Notes: generated by a model not told the origin, from the sequence alone. 64,000 nucleotides of DNA from Leptodontidium sp. MPI-SDFR-AT-0119 (GCA_020726505.1 JAHLEZ010000002.1:2046001-2110000), one strand, 5' to 3'. Shown: positions 45,678 to 59,016, numbered from the stretch's first letter. Made by a program: numbers and translations.

Positions 45678-46818
45678 CTACACCAAAAGTGCATCAAGAG
45701 CAGCCGTGATATCGATCAAAGGGAACTCAGTCCTGTTCCCAGCATTGTTTGGTGGCGCAACTGGTGTATCGGAGAAATACTCAATGTTGGCATAGATTGT
45801 CTCGCCAATCTGCACGCTTGCGGTCACGACACCATTTCCAACTGACGCGGGCATGGGGATGACACCGAGGAAATCAGCTGTTTGCCAGAGATCTTTCGAG
45901 CGAAGAACTGAAATGCCGAGAGTGTTCTGCGCGATCAACAAGACGGTTCCATCGTACTTTGCTGGTAAGGCAATGCCGTCTCCTTGATTATTGATAACTC
46001 CAGCTGGAGAGTGAGGGACGGTGGACGGTGTCCCAGTCGAAGCAGTCAGATCGAAACGAACCACATTTCCGCTGACGTTATCGTTCGCCAGCAATGTATC
46101 TCCAACAACAGCCAATCCACCAAGACCCTTAACAGTATGATCGATAGGCTCAGGAAGGTACCACACCTCGACGTTCAAACCACTCGGATCCACCTTCAGG
46201 ATACTGGTCGGGTACGTACCAACCACGTAGATGTTCCCCGCGGAATCAAACTCAACGTCTTGATACCCCCCATAGATACCCTGTGTCGTTTCCGTGAGGT
46301 TGAGGCGTGATACTTCGGTCTTGGCGTCCAGATCGTATTGGATGAGGAAGTTGTCGCCCGAGATATCAGCGCCTTGTGTATCGAATGCTGCGCCTGCGTC
46401 GATGATGACTGAATACAGTCCGGAAACGGGATTCTTTCGGACACCAGAGATGTGAAGTAGTGGATCCAGAGTGATGTTCTCGAATGTGAAAGACTCGGCC
46501 GTTGAAGTTGCAACGTCGTAGACGTAGACGGATGCATTGAAGAGTGCGCTTGAGAAGGATTAGAGTTAATGTTTGAATTTGAGCGAATACGAATGCGGGG
46601 GTTGAGAGAGTGCGAACATACCCGAGAAGTAATTTGCAGTTTGAAGTGTCGTAGAATAGATTCTCGGGGTACAGTTGGTACTGGTTGATCAGAATGTCTC
46701 CGCTGACTGCAGGACATTCAGGTGTAGCATCGCAAGAGTCATCCTCTGAGTAGGTTGTTGGTAGAGCCCAGACGGAACTCAGAGCACCCAAAGCGACAAC
46801 GGCGTATGAGAACTTCAT
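45678..46818 (-). CDS. secreted beta-propeller protein, TRI14-like
   Basis: Two exons, 46818..46622 and 46548..45678 (355 residues). It begins with a clear signal peptide (MKFSYAVVALGALSSVWA, cut near ALPTT), then CPAVSGDILINQYQLYPENLFYD, a cysteine-bearing blade, AAFDTQGADISGDNFLIQYD, and GIYGGYQDVEFDSAGNIYVVGTYPTSILKV. The repeated blade pattern and these blocks match the Tri14-like / SMP-30-like six-bladed propeller group found in many ascomycetes. TRI14 itself lies in trichothecene clusters, but this copy has no such neighbours. Secreted; no enzyme activity can be assigned. The intron restores KLLLGALFNASVYVYD. A TATA-like element lies about 113 bases upstream of the ATG. Confidence 0.85.
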
Positions 46819-48775
46819 TTTGCTCTGCTTGAGGATGGTTCAGAAAAGGAAGATCGAACTTTGAGGAAGCCAGAAGAAAGAGTGATTCTGGATGAGGAAG
46901 GAAATTTGTTTGAAGGGCATGGCGATGTTGTTATATACACTCACCAAAGTCGGAATCATACAACGTTATGCTCTCAGGAGAATACTGGAATCCCACACCT
47001 CCCATAATCCCTGGTCCTCCCACCCAGATATTTTTTGGCGTGATCATGCAATTTGATGATCGCTTTTTCAGTCCCGGTGGGAGCTGTTGGTGCTTTTCAA
47101 GTTCTTGACCCCTGACTTATGTCGGTATCCCGCTGACAGTTGGTAAGCGAGAGGGCAAAGCGAAATTTACCCGCCGACTTAAGCTACTGACTCGTTTTAG
47201 AGTTCTCACGGAAGATGTCATCAATGAATGACCTTTATTAGAAAGCTTGAATTCCATCCTTGGTAGCCTTCGGTGTGAAACGGGGTAGATTTAGTGGTAG
47301 GCACAACCAACAGGAAGAAGCCTGAAAGAACAGTAATGCTGCATGCCATGGCTAATTGAATTCCTAACGAAAAGCTTAGCTAGGTGTGTATGATGATATC
47401 ACGAAGCTCTTGACGAAAACACAAGTAAACTTAATTGAGCCCAAAACACTACCCGCGAGTATCTAAAAATACTCGGCTCCGGACGCAACATCTATTCCGG
47501 CGAAGTCGCAGCAAGACCGTGCTAACATCCCACCGAGCCGTGATGCAATACATATAGCGATGCTTTTCATCGACAAATTTTTTGTCATCCCACCCGGTTC
47601 TCTATAATCATACATGGAGGACCCGACACCATGCCCATCTTCGCTCAGATAATGTATACCAACCACTCGCACTCGCCAATGACTGGCGAACTGCATCATA
47701 CCCACTCTCCTTCTTTGGCCAACATTCTCCTCGCCCCTAGCCAGCTTATGATGGATTCTAGCTCCTGAACGGGTTTTTATTGACCCAATATGTAAGGAAC
47801 AGTGAAAGATACTATAAGAGTTAAATTGTTTTCTTTCGCAGTCAGCCATGGAAAGATGTAGCAAATGGAAATATCCAACTCAAACACCGACTCCATAAAC
47901 ATTCGAGATTCGAACAGAGCTTCGTCTTTAGTGCCCAGATGGTCAGGCATTGACGAGCTGAATTCAACCAAGTGTTGCCAAGGTCGAGGGGGGCTAGCGA
48001 GAGCCGATGCTGACCTCGCTCGTCAACTGGGGAAGGGAGCTTAGCTTGATAGTCGATGCGGGGGACAGCATGTGTCTGCGATGTTAGTATACAGCATTAT
48101 TCATCTACAGTTACATGCCGTTTAATTACTCTGAACACAGATTGGTTTGAGCATATGCTGCAATAATAGCTTTCGGTAAGGGGTTCAAGATGCAAGATGC
48201 AAGATGCTTGGGAGTAGCCTCAATTTAACTCTCTTCCAGGAAAAGGGGTAGGTATCAGCCATCTTTTGACTTAAGGGAGTGCTAAGAATGCTATCTTTCT
48301 TTCGCTCGCTCGGTTTCTCTTGAGTCTTGCCTTGTTGATCGGAAAGTAGGGGAATTCTGCCACCTTAATCGACTAAGTCATGTGACCATGGGGCTAGCCG
48401 CAGCTCACTGGCTGCATCTGACAGGGTTAATTTCCCCCAGCCAGCAGACTCGCGAGTATCAAAACAGAGGAGTCAACCACAGGAATGACCCTGCAGACCC
48501 AGGAAATACGGCAAATTACCTCACTCGAACTCTCGCAGATGTTTCTTTCACCATCGCAACCTCTCCACAGCATCTGCGCAAACAGTCAGTGCAGTTGAGG
48601 CTATCCCCACTGCCCAAACATCGCTCGTCCCTTCCAGCTCGCCAACATCATTACCATCCCTGATCCGACGACCGAGCGCGTCTGATCTAAAAGCATCCTT
48701 CTCGCACGACCAGCGAGCAAAGATCCCAATTCCTCGAATCTGCAGCGGACGGATGCGACGCGTCGAATATACAAT
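46819..48775. other. divergent intergenic region
   Basis: About 2 kb between the secreted propeller gene (minus) and the ApsB/Mto1 gene (plus). Minus-strand frames around 47463-47971 overlap one another and lack domains or splice logic, so I do not call a gene. Contains short direct repeats GATGCAAGAT near 48188-48205. Confidence 0.45.
46931..46937 (-). promoter_or_regulatory. putative TATA box
   Basis: TATATAA on the minus strand, about 113 bases upstream of the ATG at 46818 of the secreted propeller gene. Position is right for a core promoter. Confidence 0.45.
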
Positions 48776-51700
48776 ATGGCGGAGGAAGACGAGCATCCAG
48801 AGACAGCAACAATAACCTCGCCGTCGACAGAGTGGGAGGAACGCCCGCAGACGGCGCGGAAAGATTCGCGCAAGGTTCCTGGTGGCTTTGGGATCGACGA
48901 CCTGGATGATTTGTCCCCCAACAAGAAAGACTTCGACGATTCTATTTTTCAGAATGCGACGGTGAATGTAGAAGCTCATAAGCAGAACAATCGGGTTCCT
49001 TCCCTCGACCCAGCGACCCTCCCCTCGCTACCCCCTCCAGGCGACAGCAGCCTATTGTACAACCATAGTGAGAATGAGGGTGGAAGTGATGCGCTGGGGG
49101 ACACGGTGGATGAGAGGGAGATGCAGAGGCATCTGAATGATGTAGAGTCGAGCTTCATGCCAATACCATCTCCTATCAGTATGAACGGAAAGAAGGGTGC
49201 GGACGATACATATCTTTTTGATGGCGCGCAACCACCTCCTCGAGACCACGAGGGACCAGCTGAGAGGTCTGTTACACCAAGCAAACTCCAGGCCGAGAAC
49301 CAGGTACCGGACACCCCTCTATCCCCTCCTACGCCAGCGAACGCATACCAGACACCAGGAGTGCTCCGTGAGGATGCTGCAAGCATGGATGATTCTATGG
49401 ATACAGGAAATACGACTTCTGCCCTAGAAACTATGTCTTCCTCTCCAACAGCAGCTGCGGCAGCACGGACGGTTTCAAGGGCGATATCTATGGCGAGCGC
49501 TGGAGGTTACGATGCAGCATATGACGGGGAAGGGTACTCGCAGGGGCAAACGGACAACGAGGATGATGTTGATGTTGAAGCTACACCAAGGAAAAAGAAG
49601 GGGAACTTTCTTGCTGAATCGTCAGACGATCGATCGACCCTCAAAGACGACGGCTTGAATCGAAGTCTCAATACATCCTTTGGCGATGCGGGTAGCACAC
49701 CTGGATTTGCCCTTCTGCGTCGCAAATCTTCTGGTAGGCGACCCAAATTCCTTCGAAGTCGACACGCCAGTCAACACTCTTCGGTGTCTTCCTTCATCAC
49801 CAACCCAGAGTCTCATGACGGAAGTGACATTACACTTGGTGCAGACTATGCCCTTCAATCCGGTGGAGCAGTTCCAGCTGATGGGTTCTCTCGCGGTAGC
49901 ATGGGACTTTCTCGCTCGATCAGTTTGGGAAGTATGGCATCGGGGATTGAGGATTTTTCTGGAAGTGGGCAAGACGGGAGTCTTGCGACTTTGACGGAGG
50001 AGGAACAAAATCGAGAGCGAAAGTCGGGCGATGCATCACCTCCCGAAACACCTCGTGCTCCCACAGCCAGATCCTCTCTCGCTGCTCCTACGGATACGGT
50101 GATTGCTCGGCATGTTAGGAATGTTCAGGTTCCTGCTTCTCTTGCCCAGGAATATCGAAACAAGAATGGAGTCTCGCCTAAACGATCCGGATTTGCTGTT
50201 TCAACCATTGGAAGAAATGGAAAGAACATGACCTTGAAGGAACAGAGTAGCACCATCGAGAGACTGTCCAAGGAGAATTTTGACTTAAAATTGAAAGTTA
50301 TGTTCCTGAGCGATAGACTCGACAAGCTTTCAGAGGAGGGTGTCAAGGAAATGATCTCTGAGAATGTAGAGTTGAAGACTGGCCTAGCAGTGATGCAACG
50401 AGATAACAAGGCTTTGAAACGAAAAGTCAAGGATCTGGAAAAGCAGTTGAAGGACGACGAAGAACGGCCGTCTACGGCTGGAACTTCGGGCGGCGACCCA
50501 AGTCCCAAATGGTTTGACCAGGAAGGCGCACAAGAGCGGGAGGAGGAGCTCATGTACTTGCGCGAAAGAACCGAGGAGTACATAACCGAGATCGAGAAGA
50601 TGCGAAACGATGCTATCATCCGAGAAAACGAAAAGCGAAACCTGGCTGAAGTTGTTCGTCAACTCGGCGAGCGTCGTGGTCAAAATGTCGAGGCAAGAGA
50701 GGAAATGGATGTGTGGAAAGATCTCCTGGAGCAGGAGACTTCTCGCCGAGAGCAAGCCGATGATGAAAACAAGAAGCTTCGTGAGGAGATCTTCCGCTTG
50801 AAGACTGAGACCACATCCACTACTGGCATGCCGGGTCTTAATCACACCACAAACATATACAACATCACGAAGAAGCGCCAAGTATCGCCTTCGAGGCCCA
50901 GGTCTGGCATGTCCTTCCGTGATGATGATCGAAACGGTGCCATGAGCTCTGCCACTACCCTGGCCGAGGATCTCAGGAGGGAGGCCGAGCAATTGCGGCA
51001 CGAGAATGCCGAGCTTCGACGAGAAGTAGGCGCTCAAACGTCTATGCTGACGTCTCGGAACCGAGAAAAGGAGCGCCTGTATCAAGAGATTGAAGATCTC
51101 AAACTCGGTCAGCGAAGGAATGGTGGGTCAGTTGCTGGGGACAGTATCCTGGAACGGTCAGCTTCGAGAGCCCACGAACGCTCGCTATCACGGAACAGTG
51201 CTGGCACGAGAGTCACGAATATGGACGACACTGAACGAGAGGACTTCGAGAACAAGCATGCCGAGTTACGTGATCGCATCAACAGCTTAAAGATTCACAA
51301 CCAGGATCTTCAACGCGAACTGGAGTCGTGTATGGAAGACTTCGAAACTGCTGTGCAACAGAAGAAAGATGCTGAGGCGCTTGCAAGCGAACTGCAAGAA
51401 GCATTGGAACTTGCCGAGGCTGATTTGGTCACCATGCAAACCGATAGAGATGAGGCATTGCAAGGACAGGAAGAGGCCGAAATCATGTTCGAATCTCTTC
51501 GGAAAGAAGCTCAAGAGGAACTTGACGGGTTTGCAGAAGAGGCCGATGAAGCTAATGCTGAGATTGAGCGACTTCGGACGGAATTAGCTGATACCACAGA
51601 GAACTTCAATGCACTGCAGAATGAGATGCGCGAGATGAGCGAAGGACTTGTAAGGTTAGAGGACGACCACGAGGGCAAGGCACGGAGAATAGAGGAGCTC

Positions 51701-53367
51701 GAGCGAGAACTTGACGAAGCCAACCGGGAAATGGAGCAGATGGAGAATAATTTGGTCGAAGCCAATGGCAAGATCAACCGTCTGACAGTCCAGCAAGAGT
51801 CAAGCCAAGGCGAAATTGCATTTCTTCGGGAGGAGCAGGATGGCGACAAGATCAAAATTGGTGATCTTGAAGCAGCCGTCAAGAGTGCCGAGGATTCCCT
51901 CCACGATGAGCGAGAACGAATCAAAGAACTCGAGGAACGACTCAACAATGAGAGATACCAACGCGAGGTTGTCGCTGGCAGGGAGAAGCAAGAAGTCCAA
52001 CAGGTCATCAATGACCTCAACCGCGAGGCTTCGGGTGCCAAGGATGAAGCGAGACGACTTCGGAAGAGTCTCACATCTCGTGAAGTCGAGGCTGCTGAAT
52101 GGAAACAGAGGCTTATGGAACTTGAGAGTAATTTGAGAGAAGCGTTGGGCGATCTCAATGGTACACGATCAAGTCTTCTCAATGTAAGTTACACGATTTG
52201 GACTTTGAATGTCGCTAATCTCTACAGTCTATTGCCAAGCTTCAGCGAGAGCTGGAGAACACGATTCGGGATCTCGACGCCACCAAAGCTTCTCTTGGCG
52301 AGAAAGAGCGTCTCATCAAACATCGTGATTCTCTCCTTGAATCGCATGCACTGGAGTCTAGAAAGTTGGCGGACATGCTCGACAAAGAAAGACAATCTCA
52401 TCGCAATACCAAACATCAGTTCGAGACCTTCCAGAAAACCCAACAGCACACCACGCGTACACTCACCCAGCAGGAATCTCGTGTCCTGGAGCTCGAAACA
52501 TCCCGACAACAAGATCGTAGGAAAATTGCGACTTTGGAGAATAACTTCAAAGATCAGATGAATGAGCGTAACCAGCTCCTTCTAGCATTGTGGAATCGTC
52601 TATCAGCTCTTTGTGGCACCGACTGGGCTCACAACAACAGCCTCATCAATGGACGGGCCCTTCCTTCTCTGGAGGCTGTTTCTACCATGCTTCCAGGTTT
52701 CTCCAAGAACCTGCTTGCAGCAGTGAAAACCATCGAAAGTCTCGTCGGAGATTTCAGGTCTCGTATCCGCTCTGTAGAGAAAGATCTATGGAAGGAATAC
52801 CAAACCTTGGAATCAAATCTCGAGCTACGTACGAAGCGTCTCGATCGCCTTGAAACAGTCGCACGAAGCGGCATCCCTGGCGTCGGTGGTGATGGCAAAG
52901 CAGAGATTCAGAGACTGAGTGAAAAGAATAGAGCACTAAAAAAGGAAGTCTCTGCATTGAGAGCCGCGGTCGACGTCCGATCCAATACATTCGAGAACCC
53001 CAGCCCAAGCCCGTCCATCCCGACTGGTCCCCGGAACAAATCGGTAGACAAGAGCCGCACCTCAACACTCACACGGCACCAATCCACATCAGCAGTGGAA
53101 ACAATTGACCGACGCACAGTCTCGAGGGCTGGAAGTACCTCCACAGGTGATAAGAGCATTGCCAATAGCATCAAGGATGACTACATGCCTGACATGAGAT
53201 GGCAACTGCGACTTCAGGAGTTGGAGTACAAGCTCAAAGCTGAGCGGGAAGCGAGACTCGTAGACCGCAGTAGCGCGAGACAGCGTCTCGAGGAGAAGAA
53301 TCGCGAGAATGCGGAGTTGATGGCGCAGGTTGAGAGGAGTAAGGTTAGGGAGGGGATGGGAAGGTAG
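48776..53367 (+). CDS. apsB: ApsB/Mto1-like spindle-pole and septal MTOC protein
   Basis: Two exons, 48776..52183 and 52228..53367 (1515 residues). The N-terminal 480 residues are Ser/Pro-rich and disordered. A centrosomin N-terminal motif (CM1, Cnn_1N) begins near residue 485 with MTLKEQSSTIERLSKENFDLK and VMFLSDRLDKLSEEGVKEM; this is the motif that binds and activates gamma-tubulin complexes. From there to about residue 1280 the protein is almost continuous coiled coil rich in E/K/R/Q heptads. The C-terminal part (LWNRLSALCGTDW, then SLLAAVKTIESLVGDFRSRI-like helices) corresponds to the conserved C-terminal region of Aspergillus ApsB and relatives of fission yeast Mto1. Such proteins organise microtubules at outer spindle pole bodies and septa and affect nuclear positioning. 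Length, CM1 motif and layout fit well; the symbol is by orthology judged by eye. Confidence 0.88.
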
Positions 53368-53933
53368 CACCGTTCTTGGTGCTGTGGGGGTTGTATTATT
53401 GATGGGAACGGAATGGACTGGGCGTGCATGTACAAAACTGGGTTCTTGTGCTTACTGAGTCGTAGCGTGGAGTTTGAGTTTGCTTGTTCACTTGGTGTAT
53501 GCATTCGGGCAAGCAGCCAGGCGGGCGTTTTTTTATTTGGAAGCGAGGAACAGATACAAGAGGTATTCTTCAACTTTTGAGTTTTTGAATCGGAGCGCGT
53601 ATGGACGCTGGGTTGGAGCATATGTCTTGATGGATGAGCATTGATTGAATGAGATGGAGATGCAGTGTGTGTATAATAGGTGATACTGTTTACGTTCAAT
53701 GAATGCATGAGTTTGTCGTCGAGCCCTCCTTTGGGCTAGCGCCGTGGTTTGGGGTTGTCTCTGATTCCAACTTGACGGAATCGTCAATCAGGCGTAAGCG
53801 AGCATATTTCTTGACACTCCTTTTCAGGTTTTCACATCTTGCTGGGATACTTCAAGCAAATAAACACAATCATTGCAACTACTTCATAACACTAAACAAT
53901 TTCGCTCGCTCCATTCTCCCTCTCCTCTTCCCC
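53368..53933. other. convergent intergenic region
   Basis: About 570 bases between convergent genes, mostly 3' untranslated sequence. No gene seen. Confidence 0.45.
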
Positions 53934-55608
53934 TCAATCATCATCAGTCTCCAAATCCGCCTTGGCAAACTTCCTGGCCGGAATCCCCCTGATGAACATA
54001 ACATCCAACTCCTCAAAGGTGCGATCTCTCGTCTCCGGGAGGCGGAACCACGCCCAAACAGTCGTGATGGTCGCCAGACTCGCCCAGAAGAATGCAGTCT
54101 TGCCCTTGAAGTTCCACTTCGTCGGGTTCATCATATACGGCTGCAGCACACCACCGATGATATTACCGACGTAGTATGTAGACCGTCCAAGAACGACCGT
54201 CTTGGTACGTAGACGCGTTGCTCCGATCTCAGCGACGATCGTGTACACGATGGGTCCAACTGTCATGCTGTATGAACCGAGCCAGACGAGACAGAGAGAA
54301 GCTTGCACGTATTTGATTGCCTTGGAAGTATCGACGCCAGGAACGCAAGCGAGGATGCCGATCAGGAAGAGGCAGAACACCATAGCGCAGAAACCAGTCA
54401 GGAAAATAGGACGACGTCCGACGCGGTTCATGATGAACCACGAGATGACAGTCCCGCAGAATGCGATCCCTGTTCCACCGAGACCGATACTATACGATAC
54501 ATCTGCATCGATACCAGCCTGCTCGAAGAAATAAGTAGGACTGTAAGCGAACGCGCCACCGTTCGTGATCTGTGACAAGAATGCGAAACAGGCGATTTCG
54601 GTACGGCGGAGGTTGGTGCCTTTGAAGCAGTCGAAGTACGATGTGCCGAGCTCTTCTTGTTCTTCGAGGCGGGTTGTGTGCAGCATGAGTGCGATGGTAG
54701 CTTTGTGGTCGACGTTGTCTGACTCCTGGGAGAGGCGCTTGAGGGAGTGTTCTGCTTCCTCGAGGCGGTTGGCTCGCACGAGATGCCAGGGTGATTCAGG
54801 ACAGAACCAAGCTGCGGTGAAGAGGGGGACGACCTGGTTCGGTTAGTTGTGCCATGATTAAGTAGAGGCGCGGACTTACCCAGATCCATTGCAACGCGAA
54901 TGGGATGCGGTAACTCCATTGTGTTTTGTTGTTGACGAGTGCTTTGAGGATAGCAGCTGATAGGAGCTGACCGATAGCCCAGCATAGATTGACAAACGCG
55001 GCGAGATATCCTCTGAGAACCAAAGGGCATACTTCCATAGCATATGCCGGGCCCATGGTAGCGAATGTTCCCCAAGGGATCGAGCATAGAAAGGCACCAA
55101 CAAGCAGTGTCTCAACGTTTGGGGCGAAGAAAGTAACGAAGATGAACGCAGTCATCAGGACAAGACTGACGAGCATGACGATTCGATGACCGTACTTGTG
55201 CGTGAAGTATCCGTTGGCCAAAGCGCCGATTATGTTACCCACAGCCTGGATATCCTGCAAACCAGTTTGCCATGGAGCAGAGAGCTGATAGCCATACTTC
55301 TCCCCAGAGTAGGTACCGTATTTCTTTTTGAAGGCAGGGTAAGCAAAGAAGGATCCGATGAGTGTGGTGTCGTATCCTTCCATGATGATGCTTGCTGACA
55401 CGATGACGGACCAGAAGACAGCCTTTCGATATGTCTTGATACCTTGCCAGAGCTTCATGTTGTGCTCCGTTGCGGTGGCTTGTTTGGCTTCGTCATCGAG
55501 CATCTTGCCCGGCATATTGATGGAGTGTTCGGTGTGTTGCACCTGGGGTGCTTTTTCGATGGTGCTGTCCGGCATGCCTGCCACTGGCTGTGGAATGTCG
55601 TTCGCCAT
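53934..55608 (-). CDS. MFS sugar porter, maltose/alpha-glucoside permease type
   Basis: Two exons, 55608..54880 and 54833..53934 (542 residues). Signatures of the sugar porter family: EGYDTTLIGSFFAYPAF in TM1, NGYFTHKYGHRIVM between TM2 and TM3, WQTGLQDIQAVGNIIGAL, PESPWHLVRANRLEEAEHSL at the end of the first half, NRVGRRPIF in the second half, and RLPETRDRTFEELDVMF after TM12. This layout is that of fungal alpha-glucoside:H+ symporters of the Mal/Agt type at the plasma membrane. The intron follows LQWIW and precedes VVPLFTAAW, a common intron site in the family. The long hydrophilic N-terminus (about 55 residues) is usual. Substrate is likely an alpha-glucoside such as maltose, but other disaccharides are possible. 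Confidence 0.93.
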
Positions 55609-57073
55609 TTTGAGGGAGGTTGGAGGGAGACTCCTTCGTTCGCTGGGAGTTGGGTTGAGAGTCGAAGAGACCTTGACTTTGGAAATCAAAGAAATGGTGG
55701 AACAACCCTCTGTTTATATCTTCCAGGTCTGAGTTTCTCACACCCTACCAGGTTCCCCATGGTTCCCTCCTCTTGCCACCCCTAGCAAATCAAAAGATCT
55801 CCAACAGATTATCTCGAGATAGTATCGAGCTGCAGCACCCAACCCATGTCGTCAATGTTTCCACCTCACTAACACTTGCGTATCAAAACACTATTGGCCA
55901 ATTCAACATCCCAAGTCAAACCGTGAGAGAAAATCAACGCTAATCGCGCGCCTCGGACCAGAAGTAGAAACGGCTTTCCTTGCTTCCATGCATGGAGCTG
56001 CAAAACAACGCGGGGGATTCGCGGGGAAGTCTGCGGCGAAGCGAGAACGTCGCTTCTCACTCGTGGAGAAAATAAGGGGCTCCACACGAACTCGCGAGCA
56101 GGCTAAAAGGGCGGGTAAATCCCACATGAAAGCTTCCGGGCCTCTGAGGTTGAAATTTGAGATATCCGGCCCGTGAACCGTGTACATGCGAGCCAGTCAG
56201 AAGGCCGGGTTTGGATGTTAATGCTGTCTGATCGGATCGGGATGACGGAGGGTGTGCTTCCGGCGTCTAGGAAGGGAGTTTGCTCGACGACTTCTTGAGA
56301 TCAAGATATCTTTACCATGACTGAGATGCTGCCATGACTCTTGGGATGGTAGATATGGCAGAGAAACGGGCATTTGTGGCGTTTAGGAGATGGAGATGGG
56401 CCGATTGAACATGAGAGCCACGGCTTGATGCGTTGTTTGAACTTATCAGACCAACACTCTCACGCAAAACCTGTCCAGTACAAACAATCGCAGCTATCGT
56501 CTCTATGCTGTTGGTTGGGTGTTGGGATAGTTTTCCGAAGGAGGCAAACCCTCATGGATATCCAGAAAAGCAAGGATGTCCCTCGAAAAGAGAAATCCTT
56601 GAAGATGCATACAAGACCAGGATGGCAGAGCCAAGAGAAACTTTTGACAGCTGCCGGAAGTAAAGACACTAGCGGAAACTTTCGAAATGGTTGAGGTTCA
56701 GCGAGCTGGGAGCGAATCGATCCAATAGAAAGACGATGATGTTGCAGATCCATGCACGAGGAGATGCAAAATATGATCAGAACCAACTCCAGGGTCGAAG
56801 TGGAAGTCGAAGTACTTGCTTCATGCTTCTCCATATGCACTAGAACCGCACAGCAGTGTTGGGCAGACGAAGGGATGGCATCAATCCTTGCCTGCTTTGC
56901 ATGTCAATGTATGGAAACCCCAAGCTTATTCAGCAAGACAGTGCTGGACCCGAATGTCTAGAGCGCTCTCTCCATCCTTTTCGCCTCTCATCTCATCATT
57001 CCTCAATCTTAAAATATTCCACAGGGGAGCCATGTTAGCCTACATCTCTAAGCCAGTACCGCTCTCTTCCAAC
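55609..57073. other. intergenic region
   Basis: About 1.46 kb between the sugar porter's start and the end of the HET gene, both on the minus strand. It should hold the sugar porter's promoter. Short frames on both strands lack coding character. Confidence 0.45.
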
Positions 57074-59016
57074 TCATCGAAGATCAAAAGTCTTCTCCTT
57101 CAACTCTTCCCGCTCCATCATCAAGATAGCCTCGCCATTCATCAATCCATATACATAGCACTCTCCAACAAATTTATACCCCTCACTAGTCGGCCTCAGA
57201 ACATACGGCGTAGTCCCACCAAATAGAACGACAATCAAATCATCGTTCTCGAGTTCGCACGGGCCAATACCATAATATCCCAGTGCAGTACGGAAGAAGC
57301 GCCGTTCGTCACAAAATGCTGAAGCACATCCATTCTAGGCAAATGCATCTCCACCCTCACCAGCTTCCCTTACAGCGTCGTCGACGAGACCGCCGCTACC
57401 GAAGACTCCTGTGAGGTACGCCGCACCGTACTGTAGCCAAGTTGCGCTTGGCACAGACTCATATTCGATATCCCGGTAATGTTCCAGCCTGATGTTCAAG
57501 CAGCCAGCTGTAAGAGCCTGACAGAATGCGAGTACGGAACCCTCTCCGTTGACATAGCAGTGTTCGAGATTGAACTCCGGGATCTGGCATATTTCCGTCC
57601 AGAGTCCGAGTGAGACGCAGTCACTCGCGTGACCTCCATGAAGATGCTTGAAATCGAAGTCGGTCCATTTAAGTTCATTGGACACCCTCTCTATCGCATC
57701 AATCTGAAGTCCCTTGATGCTCAAAACTGGCTGGTTTTCACGTATACTGAATGAATGAGCGGAATCTCCTGCAGCGTGGAAGAGCGCATCACGGCGGCCA
57801 AGGAGATTCCGAATGGAATTGTTGCCCCAGTCCGCAACCCAAGAAGGCAAGCTCTCGTCGTCGTCTACAGCGTTATCAGCATTTGTAGCGAAGGGTGGGC
57901 TAAGCCATACATACCATCATGCCACTGGACGGAATTCAGCAATTCCAGCCTAGGATAACCCTTCAACGTCCGAACAGCGACATCTATGTAGATGTCTCTG
58001 GTAGACCGCGTATAGTCTGCCTCAAACGGGGTGGAGTCCTCAAGAAGTACAGCAGCAGAGAAGTGTCCCAGCATAGCGAACACACGATCTCTGGGGTCTG
58101 TGGATTTGCGTTCACTAGCGCGATTAAGCTCATACACAAGACTTGTTCGAGGATCCTTAGACTCATGGCTTTTACGATCCTCAGAAGGTATGAATCGTCC
58201 ATCCAGGTATGTGACGACTGAGACATTGAGATTGAAGTGGACCCGGAGCGGTTTGTGGAATTTTTCCATAATCCTGGAGACAAAGAATAAGGTCTTCCAC
58301 TCAAACATCTCTTGGCCCCAGAACAGTTCCATTGGAGCTGCCGTACCGGCCTCTTGGCCGATCCACACTCGTTCAAACTAATCGATTGAGATTATACATC
58401 ATTTGTAAAGAGGTGGAGGGTGGTGGCTTACCCACGGAAGAAGATAAAATTCGCGCAGTGACCACCACGATCTGTCCGTAAACGTCTCGAGCTTTACTTT
58501 CTGAACCTCGGTGAATTGTTCGAATAGTTGTCTATTCTTGAATACTTTTTGGAGGGTCTCGAGTTGGTTCAATGCTCGCTTCGCGTGGTTTTTCTCATCT
58601 TGACCCAGCCAGACCAGGACTTTCTCCGTGTTCTTGTATATCGCACCCATCAACTTCACCTGATGTCCTCGCTCAACCAAATCATCTTGTTCGATACATA
58701 TCTGGTCTGCCCATAGTCTTCGAGGCTCGGTCTCATGGCGCATTCGCCTCAGAGCGTCGGCGATGCTCTGAGTAAGACCAAGTGGCTTGCCCTCAATGAT
58801 AATCTCCTCACATCTGGTGGGATCTCCCCACACGTACGAGATAGCTTCATATTCTGGATAGTCGTCTAAGGAGGCAAACTCAAGATTTCCTTCCAGCCTG
58901 GCGCCTGGAGGCCCTGGGGAAAGAGTGAGAATGCGGATGGTATTCTCACTGGGGATTTCCTGGTATTTGTAGCTATCCAGGTCTTGGGACGACGAGGGAG
59001 AAGTAAGGTCAGCCAT
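57074..59016 (-). CDS. HET-domain (heterokaryon incompatibility) protein with internal TAG
   Basis: Exons 59016..58432, 58377..57915 and 57864..57335 give 525 residues ending at a TAG (57337-57335). The HET domain (PF06985) is complete: YEAISYVWGDPTRCEEIIIEG, RRLWADQICIEQ, QVKLMGAIYKNTEKVLVWLG, and later TDPRDRVFAMLG and LPSWVADWG. After the TAG the same frame continues for 86 codons to TGA at 57074 with the normal C-terminal HET block (CDERRFFRTALGYYGIGPCEL, VVLFGGTTPYVLRP, GYKFVGECYVYGLM). So either the gene carries a nonsense change, or a very short 39-base intron (57373..57335, GTAAGG donor, CCTAG acceptor) removes the stop in frame. HET proteins trigger cell death after fusion of unlike strains; loss-of-function alleles are common. 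Cytosolic; no partner domain or ankyrin repeats seen. Confidence 0.88.

Noticed and set aside
47463..47971. Two overlapping minus-strand frames
   Set aside because: Neither starts in good context nor shows homology-like motifs, and they conflict with each other.
51511..52182. Long minus-strand open frame opposite ApsB/Mto1
   Set aside because: Serine/arginine/leucine-rich shadow of the coiled-coil coding strand.
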